Shown here piece by piece: positions 25,553-34,426 of a stretch of 64,000 nt of DNA. The translations under genes were made by a program, and so were the position numbers. The notes under the pieces are model-generated. The model did not search any database and was not told the origin of the DNA. It saw only the letters and a list, made by a program, of their open reading frames with translations. Within the stretch, counting starts at the first letter, position 1. Each line of letters begins with the position of its first letter. The DNA lies in NCBI RefSeq assembly GCF_008642315.1, contig NZ_CP029192.1, positions 2,232,001 to 2,296,000 on the forward strand, written 5' to 3'. This DNA comes from Streptomyces venezuelae (GTDB lineage Bacteria; Actinomycetota; Actinomycetes; Streptomycetales; Streptomycetaceae).

Positions 25553-28500
25553 CTACGCGGCGTCGTCCACGCCCTCTTCGCGGCGGATCATCCGCCACGC
25601 GGCGCGGCGGGCGCTGCGGTCGAGGCTGGACTTGAAGTTCCGGTCGGCGCCGAAGTACTGGCGGCCGAGGCCGGCGATGGAGTCCACGTGGTCGGCCATC
25701 TTGTCCGCGAACACCTTGTCGAAGACCTTGCCGAAGTTGTCCTCGTCGTTGACGACGGCCGCCGCCCGGACCTTGGCGTCGGCCTTGGCCTCCTCGAAGG
25801 GCCGGATGACGTCCTGCTCAGTGAACTCCGTGCCGAACTTGGCGTTGAACTTCTCGATCAGCTCGGACAAGAGCGACTTCTCGGCCTCCTTGGCGCCGCC
25901 CGGCCCGTCGCCGAAGCCCGGCATCGTCGCAGGGCCTTCCGGGCTGAGGGAGACGTCATGCTCTCCGGTCTTCTGCACACGCAGGTGGCTGAGGTCCACA
26001 TCGCCGATGTCCACGCCCCCGTCCGTGCGCCCGCGCAGCCGGGTGAGGAGGTAGCGCCCGTAGAGGTGGAGGCGCTCCAGGTCGGGATCGTGGTAAGGCA
26101 CGATCTGGGCGAGGAAGCCGTACTTGCGTACGTAGTCGATGAGGTCGGCGCGGAAGTCCTCGGCCGTTTTGACCTCGTCCTCGTCCTCGTCGTTGTCGCG
26201 CAGGGCCTCATAGCGCGTGACGGCCGGGGACAGCCGTCGGTAGAGCTCGGCGTGCAGCTTCTCCCACTTGGCCTGCGAGCCGGCGGCCGCCTCCTTCGCC
26301 TCGAAGTAGGCGGCGGCGAACTCGTCCATCTCCGCTTCGGAGATGATCGGCGCGGACATGACCCGGCTCTGGGCGGTGTAGAGCAGGTTGGGGTCCGAGG
26401 GAAGGGTGTTCGCCTCCTCGAAGTACGGGCGGAACGCGTCCTTGATGTCCTCGGCCTCGTTGGTGAAGTCCAGGACGGCGAGGTCGGCCTGTGCTTTGCG
26501 TTCGGCGGTGCGGTTCAGACGGGAGAGGGTCTGGACGGCCGCGATGCCGGTCAGCGTCTTGTTGACGTACATGGTCGTCAACAGGGGCTGGTCGAAGCCG
26601 GTCTGGTACTTCTCGGCGACGACCAGGATCCGGTACTCCTGCTGCCCCTTCGCTCCTGCCTTGACCGCCTTGTCGTCGGCGCGCGTGTAGCCGAAGGCCT
26701 TGGGCAGGGCGGTCTCGGAGAGGCCGCCGTTCTCCTTCGGCTCGGTGGTCTCCTCGCCGTCGATGGTGAGGGAACCGGAGAAGGCGACCAGGACACCCAG
26801 GTCCGGGTACCTGGTGTGGTAGTCGCGGTCCTTGATGTAGCTCTTGATGGCTCGGGCCATCTGGACGGCGGAATGCCGGGAGGCGGTCACGACCATGGAC
26901 TTGGCGCGCCCGCCGAGTCGGCCCCGGGTGTGGGCGACGAAGTGCTCGACGATCACCTGTGCGTGCTGGGAGACGGTGGAGTCGTGGGTGAGCACGTACC
27001 GGGCGAGGAGCGAGTTCGCCTTGGCGGGGTCGACCTCGCGCTCGTCGTGGTTCTGGTTCACCAGCTTCCAGTACGTGTTGTACGTGACGTAGTTGCGCAG
27101 CGGGTCGAGGATGAATCCTTCCTCGATGGCCTGGCGCATGGAGTACGTGTGGAAGGGACGGTAGGCGGCCTTGCCGTTCACCTGGTCCGGGGTGCCGAAG
27201 AGTTCGAGGGTCTTGGACTTGGGGGTGGCGGTGAAGGCGAAATAGGAGAGGTTGGCGGCCCGGGAGCGTTCGAGCGCCTTCCTCTTGAGCTTGTCGGTGA
27301 GGGTGACGCTGGTCGCGCCGGCGTCGTCAGAGTCGGAGTCGAGGCCGAGTTCGCGGAGGGCGGCACGGACGGAAGTCGCGGCGTCGCCGGACTGGGAGGA
27401 GTGGGCCTCGTCGATGACGATCGCGAAGGTGGTGCCCTTGATCTCGGTCGGGTTGCGCTGGAGGTAGTCGAGCAGCGCGGGGAACGAGTGCAGGGTGACC
27501 GTGACGATCTTGCCGGTGTCGCGGGAGAGCGCGCGGGCGAGCTGCTCGCTCTTGGCGCCGTGCTTCTCGTCGATCTTGACGACCAGGCCGTCGGTCTGGG
27601 AGAAGCTGCCGACCGTCTCACGGAGCTGGGCGTCCAAATTCCGGCGGTCGGTGATGACGATGACCTTGTCGAATACGGGCGCACCGGGCTTGATGAAGCC
27701 GGCGGACAGGGCCTCGGTGTTCAGCGTGCGGGGGTCATTGTCCGCGTGCAGGTCGGAGAGGCGGTGGACGAGCCATCCGATGGTGTTGGACTTGCCAGAC
27801 CCAGCCGAGGCCATGATCAGGTAGTTCTGACCGGCGCCGTGGGTGGCGGCGTGAGCGGTCAACTTCTTGACCACGTCCCACTGGTGGTAGCGGGGGAAGA
27901 TCGTGGTGCGGGTGGTGGTGCTGCCGGAGGTCTTGGACTTCTGCTGGTGGACGAAGCGCTGGAGGAGATCTAGCCAGTTCTCCCGCTCCCAGACCTGCTC
28001 CCAGAGGTACGAGGTCGCGTACTGGCCGAAGGCCGTGGGGACCGGGTTGCCAGCGCCGCCGGGGCGGCCGGCGCCCTCGGAGCCGGTGTTGAAGGGGAGG
28101 AACCGGGTGTTCTTACCCTTGAGCGCGGTCGCGACGAAGACCAAGTCAGGGTCCACGGCGAAATTCGCAATGACCCGGCGGGTGAAGATCAGCTCCGTGG
28201 GGTCGCGGTCAGTGCGGTACTGGTTCATGGCTCGCTCGACGCCCTGGCCGGTGAGCGGGTTCTTGAGCTCGGCGGTGGCCACGGGAATGCCGTTGAGGAA
28301 CAGGGTTAGGTCGAGCTTGTGGCCCCAGTCGAGCTGCTTGGTGGCGTACACCAGCTCCCGCACGATCGTGAGGCGGTTGGCGCGGTAGCCGTCCAGGACG
28401 GAGTCGTCGGCAACCAGGTTTGGCTTGAAGTAGGCCACACGGAGGAGTACGCCACGGTCCTTGACGCCGTTGCGGAGGACGTGGAGCAGGCCGTCATTAA

Positions 28501-28744
28501 CGATGGCTTGGTCGAGGCGGCGCGCGAAGCCACGCTCGGCCTCGGTGGCGTCGCCGTAGACGGTGCGGAGCTCGTGCCACTCCTCGGCCTGGGTCTTGCG
28601 GATGAACTCGAAGAGCTCCCCCGCGTCCAGGCCGAGGTCGGGCTGGTACCCGGCGGGGCTGACCTCGCGCCAGCCTCGCTCGGTCAGCGCGGCAACTATG
28701 GCGGAGCCGAAGGCGGACTCGCTGTGGACGGGGCCGGGGCTCAT
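25553..28744 (-). CDS. hsdR: Type I restriction enzyme, R subunit
   Basis: A 1063-residue HsdR, the usual length. The N-terminal nuclease has LDLTLFLNGIPVATAELKN (E-x-K near 158). The SF2 translocase has Walker A MASAGSGKSN (~311), DEAH VIDEAHSSQSG (~441), and downstream helicase motifs such as YQTGFDQPLL. The C-terminal helical region (~850-1063) would dock on the methylase. With HsdM and HsdS it translocates and cuts DNA lacking the cognate modification. The ATG overlaps the hsdS stop by four bases (ATGA). Last gene of the operon, it ends at the hairpin at 25503-25533. Confidence 0.95.
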   Translation of the reverse strand: MSPGPVHSESAFGSAIVAALTERGWREVSPAGYQPDLGLDAGELFEFIRKTQAEEWHELRTVYGDATEAERGFARRLDQAIVNDGLLHVLRNGVKDRGVLLRVAYFKPNLVADDSVLDGYRANRLTIVRELVYATKQLDWGHKLDLTLFLNGIPVATAELKNPLTGQGVERAMNQYRTDRDPTELIFTRRVIANFAVDPDLVFVATALKGKNTRFLPFNTGSEGAGRPGGAGNPVPTAFGQYATSYLWEQVWERENWLDLLQRFVHQQKSKTSGSTTTRTTIFPRYHQWDVVKKLTAHAATHGAGQNYLIMASAGSGKSNTIGWLVHRLSDLHADNDPRTLNTEALSAGFIKPGAPVFDKVIVITDRRNLDAQLRETVGSFSQTDGLVVKIDEKHGAKSEQLARALSRDTGKIVTVTLHSFPALLDYLQRNPTEIKGTTFAIVIDEAHSSQSGDAATSVRAALRELGLDSDSDDAGATSVTLTDKLKRKALERSRAANLSYFAFTATPKSKTLELFGTPDQVNGKAAYRPFHTYSMRQAIEEGFILDPLRNYVTYNTYWKLVNQNHDEREVDPAKANSLLARYVLTHDSTVSQHAQVIVEHFVAHTRGRLGGRAKSMVVTASRHSAVQMARAIKSYIKDRDYHTRYPDLGVLVAFSGSLTIDGEETTEPKENGGLSETALPKAFGYTRADDKAVKAGAKGQQEYRILVVAEKYQTGFDQPLLTTMYVNKTLTGIAAVQTLSRLNRTAERKAQADLAVLDFTNEAEDIKDAFRPYFEEANTLPSDPNLLYTAQSRVMSAPIISEAEMDEFAAAYFEAKEAAAGSQAKWEKLHAELYRRLSPAVTRYEALRDNDEDEDEVKTAEDFRADLIDYVRKYGFLAQIVPYHDPDLERLHLYGRYLLTRLRGRTDGGVDIGDVDLSHLRVQKTGEHDVSLSPEGPATMPGFGDGPGGAKEAEKSLLSELIEKFNAKFGTEFTEQDVIRPFEEAKADAKVRAAAVVNDEDNFGKVFDKVFADKMADHVDSIAGLGRQYFGADRNFKSSLDRSARRAAWRMIRREEGVDDAA

Positions 28745-30006
28745 GCGGTGATTCCCTCCGTGACGTTGCGTCCGCTGGCGGTGGAGACGTCGAACTGACC
28801 GGTTACTGCGGCGGTGACGAGAGCCTGGCGGCGCTCCGCGATGCGTTCACTGAATAGATCCAGCTTGCCGCGCAACGGCCGCACCGTCTTGATCTGTTTC
28901 CCAATACGACGCTGCTCATCGACGGAAGCAACTGGGATCGGAATACGTCCGAACATGTCCCAGTTACGGAAGTCAAATGCCCGCTCGCGCGTACTGTGCG
29001 AAAACCCAGTGAGATACCCCTGGAGCGCGAGAATGCGCAGCAATCTCCCGTAGTAGAGCGAATCACCCTCACCCTGTGGAAACATGACATGATTGACCGG
29101 GCTGCAATTTCCAGCAGCTTCCGAGGTACCGATTGCGCCAGCGAACCCATCCAGCCCATGAACGACGACGTCACCGGCCAACACATGTTGCCCCTGAGGT
29201 TCCGCGGACGCCGAATTCGTATATCCGTCGGCTCGCCTCAGCGAGCGAGCAGTCACCTGACCATCTCGAAAGGCCGTGACGACCTCCGAGGTGTGTGCCG
29301 TCGGGCGGGTCACTTTCTGAAGAAGCCATCGCATGGCAGCGAGCGACTCACCAGAATCAGGATCCCCGAGTTCACTGCGCCCAATAATACGGAGTACCTG
29401 ACTGTCGATGCGTTCATTGAGTAGCTCATACTGCTGCGACCGCGAACGGACGATAGCGTCAAGCTTACCGACCTCAGCATCAAGGAAATCGGCAATGCGC
29501 TGCTGTTCCTCGGGCGGAGGCAGTGGAATTTTGAGCTGCTCGATGTCAGGCATGTAGATCGTTTTGTGAGTCGACCCCATAGCAATACGTTTCAGGTCCG
29601 GCGCCATGCCCCGCAACGTGTACAGGAGGTAGCGATGGTCGAGCTTTGGGCCGCAAGTCCATGTCGCGAAATCCTGGCTCGTCGCCATCTCACTCCCCAT
29701 GATCGCGGAGAAGCCAACGGATGCCGTACGCGAAAGGATCACCGTGCCTGCAGGGTGCTCTACAGCTGCCGAATTGGCGACACCGAGTGGTGAAATCTTC
29801 TCCTTAGTCTCTGCGATGACTCTAATTTGACCACTGCGCAACTGCCAGACGTCCGCCAGAGTGATCCATGGAATGGTGCACCCTTCCCAGTACTCTGGCT
29901 TGCTGCGGCTTGGGGTATGCCCAGATCCCAGACGGGCTACTAGGCGAATGGGAACTGTGGCCCAACGGGAACTGGCCAGCCAAGGCGCCACTCGGGACTC
30001 GCTCAT
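28741..30006 (-). CDS. hsdS: Type I restriction enzyme, specificity subunit
   Basis: A 421-residue HsdS with two target-recognition domains: TRD1 ~20-150 and TRD2 ~225-355. Each is followed by a conserved coiled helix, IPLPPPEEQQRIADFLDAEV (~158) and VASVDEQRRIGKQIKTVRPL (~358). The DNA is visibly richer in A+T than its neighbours, especially in TRD1 and the spacer region, as expected of exchanged specificity cassettes. Its ATG overlaps the hsdM stop and its stop overlaps the hsdR start, so all three subunits are translationally coupled. The target sequence cannot be predicted. Confidence 0.95.
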   Translation of the reverse strand: MSESRVAPWLASSRWATVPIRLVARLGSGHTPSRSKPEYWEGCTIPWITLADVWQLRSGQIRVIAETKEKISPLGVANSAAVEHPAGTVILSRTASVGFSAIMGSEMATSQDFATWTCGPKLDHRYLLYTLRGMAPDLKRIAMGSTHKTIYMPDIEQLKIPLPPPEEQQRIADFLDAEVGKLDAIVRSRSQQYELLNERIDSQVLRIIGRSELGDPDSGESLAAMRWLLQKVTRPTAHTSEVVTAFRDGQVTARSLRRADGYTNSASAEPQGQHVLAGDVVVHGLDGFAGAIGTSEAAGNCSPVNHVMFPQGEGDSLYYGRLLRILALQGYLTGFSHSTRERAFDFRNWDMFGRIPIPVASVDEQRRIGKQIKTVRPLRGKLDLFSERIAERRQALVTAAVTGQFDVSTASGRNVTEGITA

Positions 30007-31997
30007 TCCGTCACTTCCCCCAACAGGGTCTGAATCTCTGCCTCCAACGCCTTCAACTCCGCGTCGATCTCCGCCAATGGCCTCGGCGGCTCATACACGT
30101 AGAAGTGCCTGGTTACCGGGATCTCGTAGCCGATCTTCGTCTTCGTGTGGTCGATCCACGCGTCCGGGACATGCGGGTGGACCTCGCGCTTCAGGTAGTC
30201 CTCGACGTCTTCGCCCAGCGGGACGTTCTCGTAGTCGCGAAGCTCCGCGTCCGGTTCCGATTCGCCCTTGACCTTCTGTGACTCGCCCTCGGGGTCGCGG
30301 ACGCCGATCGCGTCACGGAGCGCCTTGGCAAAGGGGGCACCAGTCGGCCACAACAGGCCAGCGGCGGCGACCACGCCCTTCGTAGCGACCAGCGCGTCGG
30401 ACTTCTTCGACCACGATGAGCCGAGCAGCGTACGGACGGCGGCCACGAACGCCTCCGGGTCCGCCAGCTTCTGGACCGGCTTCGCCGCCGCCAGGACAGA
30501 AAGCGTCTCCTCCGTGACCTCGAAGCGGAGCTTCAGCGGGCGCTCGACCGTGATGCGCTGGTAGCCGAAGACCTCGTTGTCCAAGACCTTGACCTTGGCG
30601 TGGAGCTCGTGGTTCGGGTCCGCCGCGGCCTGGATGGCCTCCGCGTACAGGCGCGTCACGGCCGCAATGTGCTGCTTGCCGAGTTCCTTGCGCTTGTCGC
30701 CCAGCGACTTGCGCATCTTCTGGAACTGCTCGCGCGCGTCCAACAGGACGACCTTGCCCTTGTGGTCCGGGGACTTGCGGTTGGTGAGGATCCAGAAGTA
30801 CGTGGAGATGCCCGTGTTGTAGAAGAGCTGGTCCGGGAGGGCGACGATCGCCTCCAGCCAGTCGTTCTCCAGGATCCAGCGGCGGATCTCGGACTCGCCC
30901 GAGCCGGCCGCGCCGGTGAAGAGCGGGGAGCCGTTGAAGACGATGGCGATGCGGGAGCCGCCACCGCCCTTCGCGTCCACCGGCTTCATCATCGAGATCA
31001 TGTGCTGGAGGAAGAGCAGCGAGCCGTCGTTGATGCGCGGCAGGCCTGCGGCGAAGCGACCGGCCTCGCCCATGTGCTTGTGCTCGTACTCGACCTCGTC
31101 CTTGACCTTCTTCCACTCCACACCGAACGGCGGGTTGGCCAGGAGGTAGTCGAACTTCTCGCGGCGGTGCGCGGGGTCGCTGAAGGAGTTGCCGAACGCG
31201 ATGTGTTCCGGGTCCTGGCCCTTGATCATCAGGTCGGACCGGCAGATGGCCCAGGACTCAGGGTTGAGCTCCTGGCCGTACACCTCCACCGTGGCATCCG
31301 GGTTCAGGGCCCGGATGTGGTCCTCGGCGGCCGAGAGCATGCCGCCCGTACCACACGCCGGGTCCATGACCGTACGCACCACGCCCGGCACCTGAAGCGC
31401 GTCGCCGTCCGGCGCGATCAGCAGGTTGACCATCAGCTTGATGACTTCGCGGGGCGTGAAGTGCTCACCCGCCGTCTCGTTGGACTGCTCCGCGAAGCGG
31501 CGGATCAGCTCCTCGAAGATGTAGCCCATGTTGTGGTTGGGCACGACCTCGGGGTGCAGGTCCAGGTCGGTGAACTTACCGATGACCTGGTAGAGCAGGT
31601 CGGCACTGGCGAGTCGCTTGATCTGCTGGGAGAACTCGTACTTGTCGAGGACCTCACGGGCGTTGTCCGAGAAGGCGGCGACGTAGATCTGAAGGTTCTT
31701 CGCCGCACTCTGCGGGTCGCCAGCGATCTTCTTCAGGGTCAGGTCGCTCTTGTTGTAGAAGGAGTGGCCCGAGGCCTTGCGCAGCCAGTAGTCCGGGTCG
31801 ATGTCCTCCTGGTCCTTGTACCGGGCCCCGGTCTCCGCGACCTGCTCCCGGGTCGGCTCCAAGACACACTCCAGCCGGCGCAGCACCGTGAACGGCAGGA
31901 TGACCTTGCCATAGTCGGACTGCTTGTAGTCGCCGCGCAGGAGATCTGCGACGGACCAGGCGTGATTCGCCAGTTCCGTGTGCTTACTGCTGTTCAA
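30003..31997 (-). CDS. hsdM: Type I restriction enzyme, N6-adenine methyltransferase subunit
   Basis: A 664-residue HsdM. The N-terminal helical domain includes LRGDYKQSDYGKVILPFTVL. The methyltransferase domain has motif I MDPACGTGGML (~210), catalytic NPPFG (~286) and the HFTPREVIKLMV motif. The C-terminal helices would contact HsdS. It is longer than minimal HsdM proteins (~500-550) because of a ~130-residue C-terminal extension, within the range of this subfamily. It methylates adenine at the HsdS-defined site. Its start is 89 bases after the stop of the methylase-specificity fusion on the same strand, so the four genes may share a transcript. Confidence 0.95.
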   Translation of the reverse strand: MNSSKHTELANHAWSVADLLRGDYKQSDYGKVILPFTVLRRLECVLEPTREQVAETGARYKDQEDIDPDYWLRKASGHSFYNKSDLTLKKIAGDPQSAAKNLQIYVAAFSDNAREVLDKYEFSQQIKRLASADLLYQVIGKFTDLDLHPEVVPNHNMGYIFEELIRRFAEQSNETAGEHFTPREVIKLMVNLLIAPDGDALQVPGVVRTVMDPACGTGGMLSAAEDHIRALNPDATVEVYGQELNPESWAICRSDLMIKGQDPEHIAFGNSFSDPAHRREKFDYLLANPPFGVEWKKVKDEVEYEHKHMGEAGRFAAGLPRINDGSLLFLQHMISMMKPVDAKGGGGSRIAIVFNGSPLFTGAAGSGESEIRRWILENDWLEAIVALPDQLFYNTGISTYFWILTNRKSPDHKGKVVLLDAREQFQKMRKSLGDKRKELGKQHIAAVTRLYAEAIQAAADPNHELHAKVKVLDNEVFGYQRITVERPLKLRFEVTEETLSVLAAAKPVQKLADPEAFVAAVRTLLGSSWSKKSDALVATKGVVAAAGLLWPTGAPFAKALRDAIGVRDPEGESQKVKGESEPDAELRDYENVPLGEDVEDYLKREVHPHVPDAWIDHTKTKIGYEIPVTRHFYVYEPPRPLAEIDAELKALEAEIQTLLGEVTE

Positions 31998-32086
31998 GGG
32001 GTTCCCCGGTTTCCTTCCGGACCGTCCCGCCCAAGGGAAGCGGGTGCGGACAAGTGTGGTGGATGGTCGAGAAGTGCACGTGTGGT

Positions 32087-34267
32087 TCAGGCCGGTTCGG
32101 TGGCGGACGACGCCCCGGCGGTAGCCGTGGCCGGGAGGAGGGCACCACCCGTGAGGCCGTCCGTCAGCAGAGCCGCTGTCTCCTCCGCGAGGCGCGCGGC
32201 CTGCCGTGCCCGCACGCGCAGTCCGTGGACGTGCCGGAAGGCCTCGCCGTAGCGGCGCTGCTCGTCCAGTGGCAGCAGCGGGACCCGTAGCCGGCCCGGA
32301 GCCACGTGCAGGACGGTGCTGCCGGTGGAGGCCCCCGCGACGTTCTCCGCCGAACCGACGAATCCGGCCAGGAACCAGGAATCCAGGCGGGCCGGGTCCG
32401 GGCGCAGGAGATGGACCTGTGGGCCGAGGAGAGCCCCCGCGTCCCCCTCATCCGCCACTCGGGCCATCGGCCCGGCACCGCCCGCGATCGCCCGCACCAG
32501 GACGTCGCCAACGGCGATCACGGGCGCGGGAGCCGCCGAGCGGAGTTCCGCCGGGTCGCCGGTCGGGCCCGTCCCGCGCGCGATGTCCGCTCCTGTGAGG
32601 ACCGGCGCCGCCGTTGCGGAGGCGGCCACTCCCGGCTCCGGTTCCGGTCCCTTGGCGTCCGGCACGGTACGGAGCAGGGTCAGCGCCCCGCCCCGGGCGA
32701 GGTCGGAGGCGGTGGCCGTACGCCATTCCCGGGCCGCGCCGCCGGGATCGGGTGGGGTCCAGGCGGTGAGGTCCACCGCGTCGAGGAGGGACCGGGCGGC
32801 TTCGGTCAGCTCACGGCGACCCGTCTCCGTGCGCGTGGAGAGCTCGACGGGGTCGACATCCGTGCGGGAGATACGGACCTGGCGGGCCGGGGTGAGGTCG
32901 ACGAGCTCGTCGAGGAGGTCCACGACCGGTACCGCACGTGCCGTGCCGGGCTCGGCCGCGAACCCGTCCGGGTCGGCGGTGAAGGCCGCCCAGTGTGCGA
33001 TCGACTGGGCCGTCAGGCCGGCCCAGTCGATCGGGGCACGGAAGGAACCCGTACGCGGCGAACCCGCCGCCTGTTCCCCCGCACCCGGCCCGGGCGACCC
33101 TGCCGTGTCGACGAACAGCACAGACTTCCGCTCCGGGCCTCCCGGCTCGGGCCGTTGCAGTACCCACAGCTGCAGGCCCACGTGCAGCGGCGGTGCGGCC
33201 CCGGCCGGGAGAGCCAGTACGGCCCGCACCGCGCCGCCGCGCACCAGCTCCGCCCGCACCCGGCGCCCGGAGGGGCGGGAGGCAGTGGAGGGCGGCAGGA
33301 TCAGCACGGCCCAGCCGCCTGGCGCGAGGTGGGCGAGGCAGTGCTGCACCCAGGCGAGCTCGGATTCGGACCGGCCCGGCACGCCGTACGCCCAGCGCGG
33401 GTCGTAGGCGAGCTCGTCGTGGCCCCAGTCGCGATCTCCGTACGGCGGGTTGCACACCACCGCGTCCGCCATCAGGCCGTCGAAGGTGTCCGCGCGCAGG
33501 CTGTCCCCGATGCGTACGGTGACCTCGGCCCGCGGCGCGGCGAGGCTGAGCCCGACGGCGGCACGCTGGGCCTGTACGGGTACAGAGTCCTGGCCGAGCA
33601 GAGTGGTGGCGCCGCGCACGGCGGCGGCCGCCAGCAGCGCGCCGCTGCCACAGGCCGGGTCCAGTACTTGCGCGACCCCCGCCGGGAGCAACTCCGCGAC
33701 CAGCCGCGTCAAGGGTTCGGGAGTTCTGTAGACGCCGGTCGCGGCGCTGTCCTCCAGCTCCCTTTCCGCGAGCACCGCGAGCGCGGCCGGGCCGCCCTCC
33801 TCGTGTACGCAGCGAAGGATCGCGCGCAGTGTGGGGCTGTCGGATGCGGAGAACGGGGGACTCGCGGGCACCGGCCCGGGGAGCGAGGCCAAGAGCTCGG
33901 CCACCTCTTCGGCAGCGCGGGCGACGAGCTCGGCGTCCGTGAGGTCGGCGAGCGCCGCCGTCTCGTCCGGGGAGCGGCGGGCGAGCGTGAGGACGAAGCC
34001 GATGCGGCCGGTCGTCCTGTCCGGGTCGGAGGCCTGGAAGCGGACCGCGGTGCGCAGCTCCTCCCGGGGGTCGGCGACCTGCGTGTGACCGCGTGAGCCG
34101 AGCCACGCCTGGACCGCTCCGAGGTCGTAGAGCGGACTGGTGTCGGTGCCGCCGGACGGATCGGGGAAGTCGGCGTGCCGTCGACGCCAGTTGCTGACGG
34201 TGGCCCGGGTGACGCCAGCGATGCGGGAGATCTCCGCGGCTGTTACGTGGGCTGTTGTCTCGGGCAT
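32087..34267 (-). CDS. Methylase-specificity fusion (N6-adenine MTase with HTH and TRD)
   Basis: A 726-residue protein. The N-terminal helix-turn-helix is EISRIAGVTRATVSNWRRRH (~10-30). A Rossmann methyltransferase follows with motif I LDPACGSGALL (~202) and catalytic CNPPYGDRDW (~271). The C-terminal ~200 residues look like one HsdS half, ending VPLLPLDEQRRYGEAFRHVH and a coiled helix. It should therefore bind and methylate DNA without separate M and S subunits. No nuclease or helicase is present. The ATG at 34267 follows GGAGAGG; the upstream in-frame extension is unsupported. It is the first gene upstream of hsdM, and divergent from the TIGR04141-like gene. Confidence 0.85.
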   Translation of the reverse strand: MPETTAHVTAAEISRIAGVTRATVSNWRRRHADFPDPSGGTDTSPLYDLGAVQAWLGSRGHTQVADPREELRTAVRFQASDPDRTTGRIGFVLTLARRSPDETAALADLTDAELVARAAEEVAELLASLPGPVPASPPFSASDSPTLRAILRCVHEEGGPAALAVLAERELEDSAATGVYRTPEPLTRLVAELLPAGVAQVLDPACGSGALLAAAAVRGATTLLGQDSVPVQAQRAAVGLSLAAPRAEVTVRIGDSLRADTFDGLMADAVVCNPPYGDRDWGHDELAYDPRWAYGVPGRSESELAWVQHCLAHLAPGGWAVLILPPSTASRPSGRRVRAELVRGGAVRAVLALPAGAAPPLHVGLQLWVLQRPEPGGPERKSVLFVDTAGSPGPGAGEQAAGSPRTGSFRAPIDWAGLTAQSIAHWAAFTADPDGFAAEPGTARAVPVVDLLDELVDLTPARQVRISRTDVDPVELSTRTETGRRELTEAARSLLDAVDLTAWTPPDPGGAAREWRTATASDLARGGALTLLRTVPDAKGPEPEPGVAASATAAPVLTGADIARGTGPTGDPAELRSAAPAPVIAVGDVLVRAIAGGAGPMARVADEGDAGALLGPQVHLLRPDPARLDSWFLAGFVGSAENVAGASTGSTVLHVAPGRLRVPLLPLDEQRRYGEAFRHVHGLRVRARQAARLAEETAALLTDGLTGGALLPATATAGASSATEPA

Positions 34268-34350
34268 GACCGGGCGGCACCTCTCCTCTAGGCGGGTCCT
34301 CCTGGCGGGCAGTTCACACCTTACACCACAACCCGAGCGTGAATTCATGT

Positions 34351-34379
34351 TTGACAGTGCTTTCATGAGCACATCTACT
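34351..34379 (+). promoter_or_regulatory. Candidate sigma-70-type promoter
   Basis: TTGACA (34351-34356) and TCTACT (34374-34379) are separated by 17 bases, ~48 bases upstream of the TIGR04141-like ATG. The 160-base divergent region is unusually A+T-rich for this window. It must also contain the promoter of the methylase fusion on the other strand. Confidence 0.5.
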
Positions 34380-34426
34380 GAGTGTCGTTAGCACCACGGC
34401 CTCGCCTCACCACCTCGGGAGTCCCC

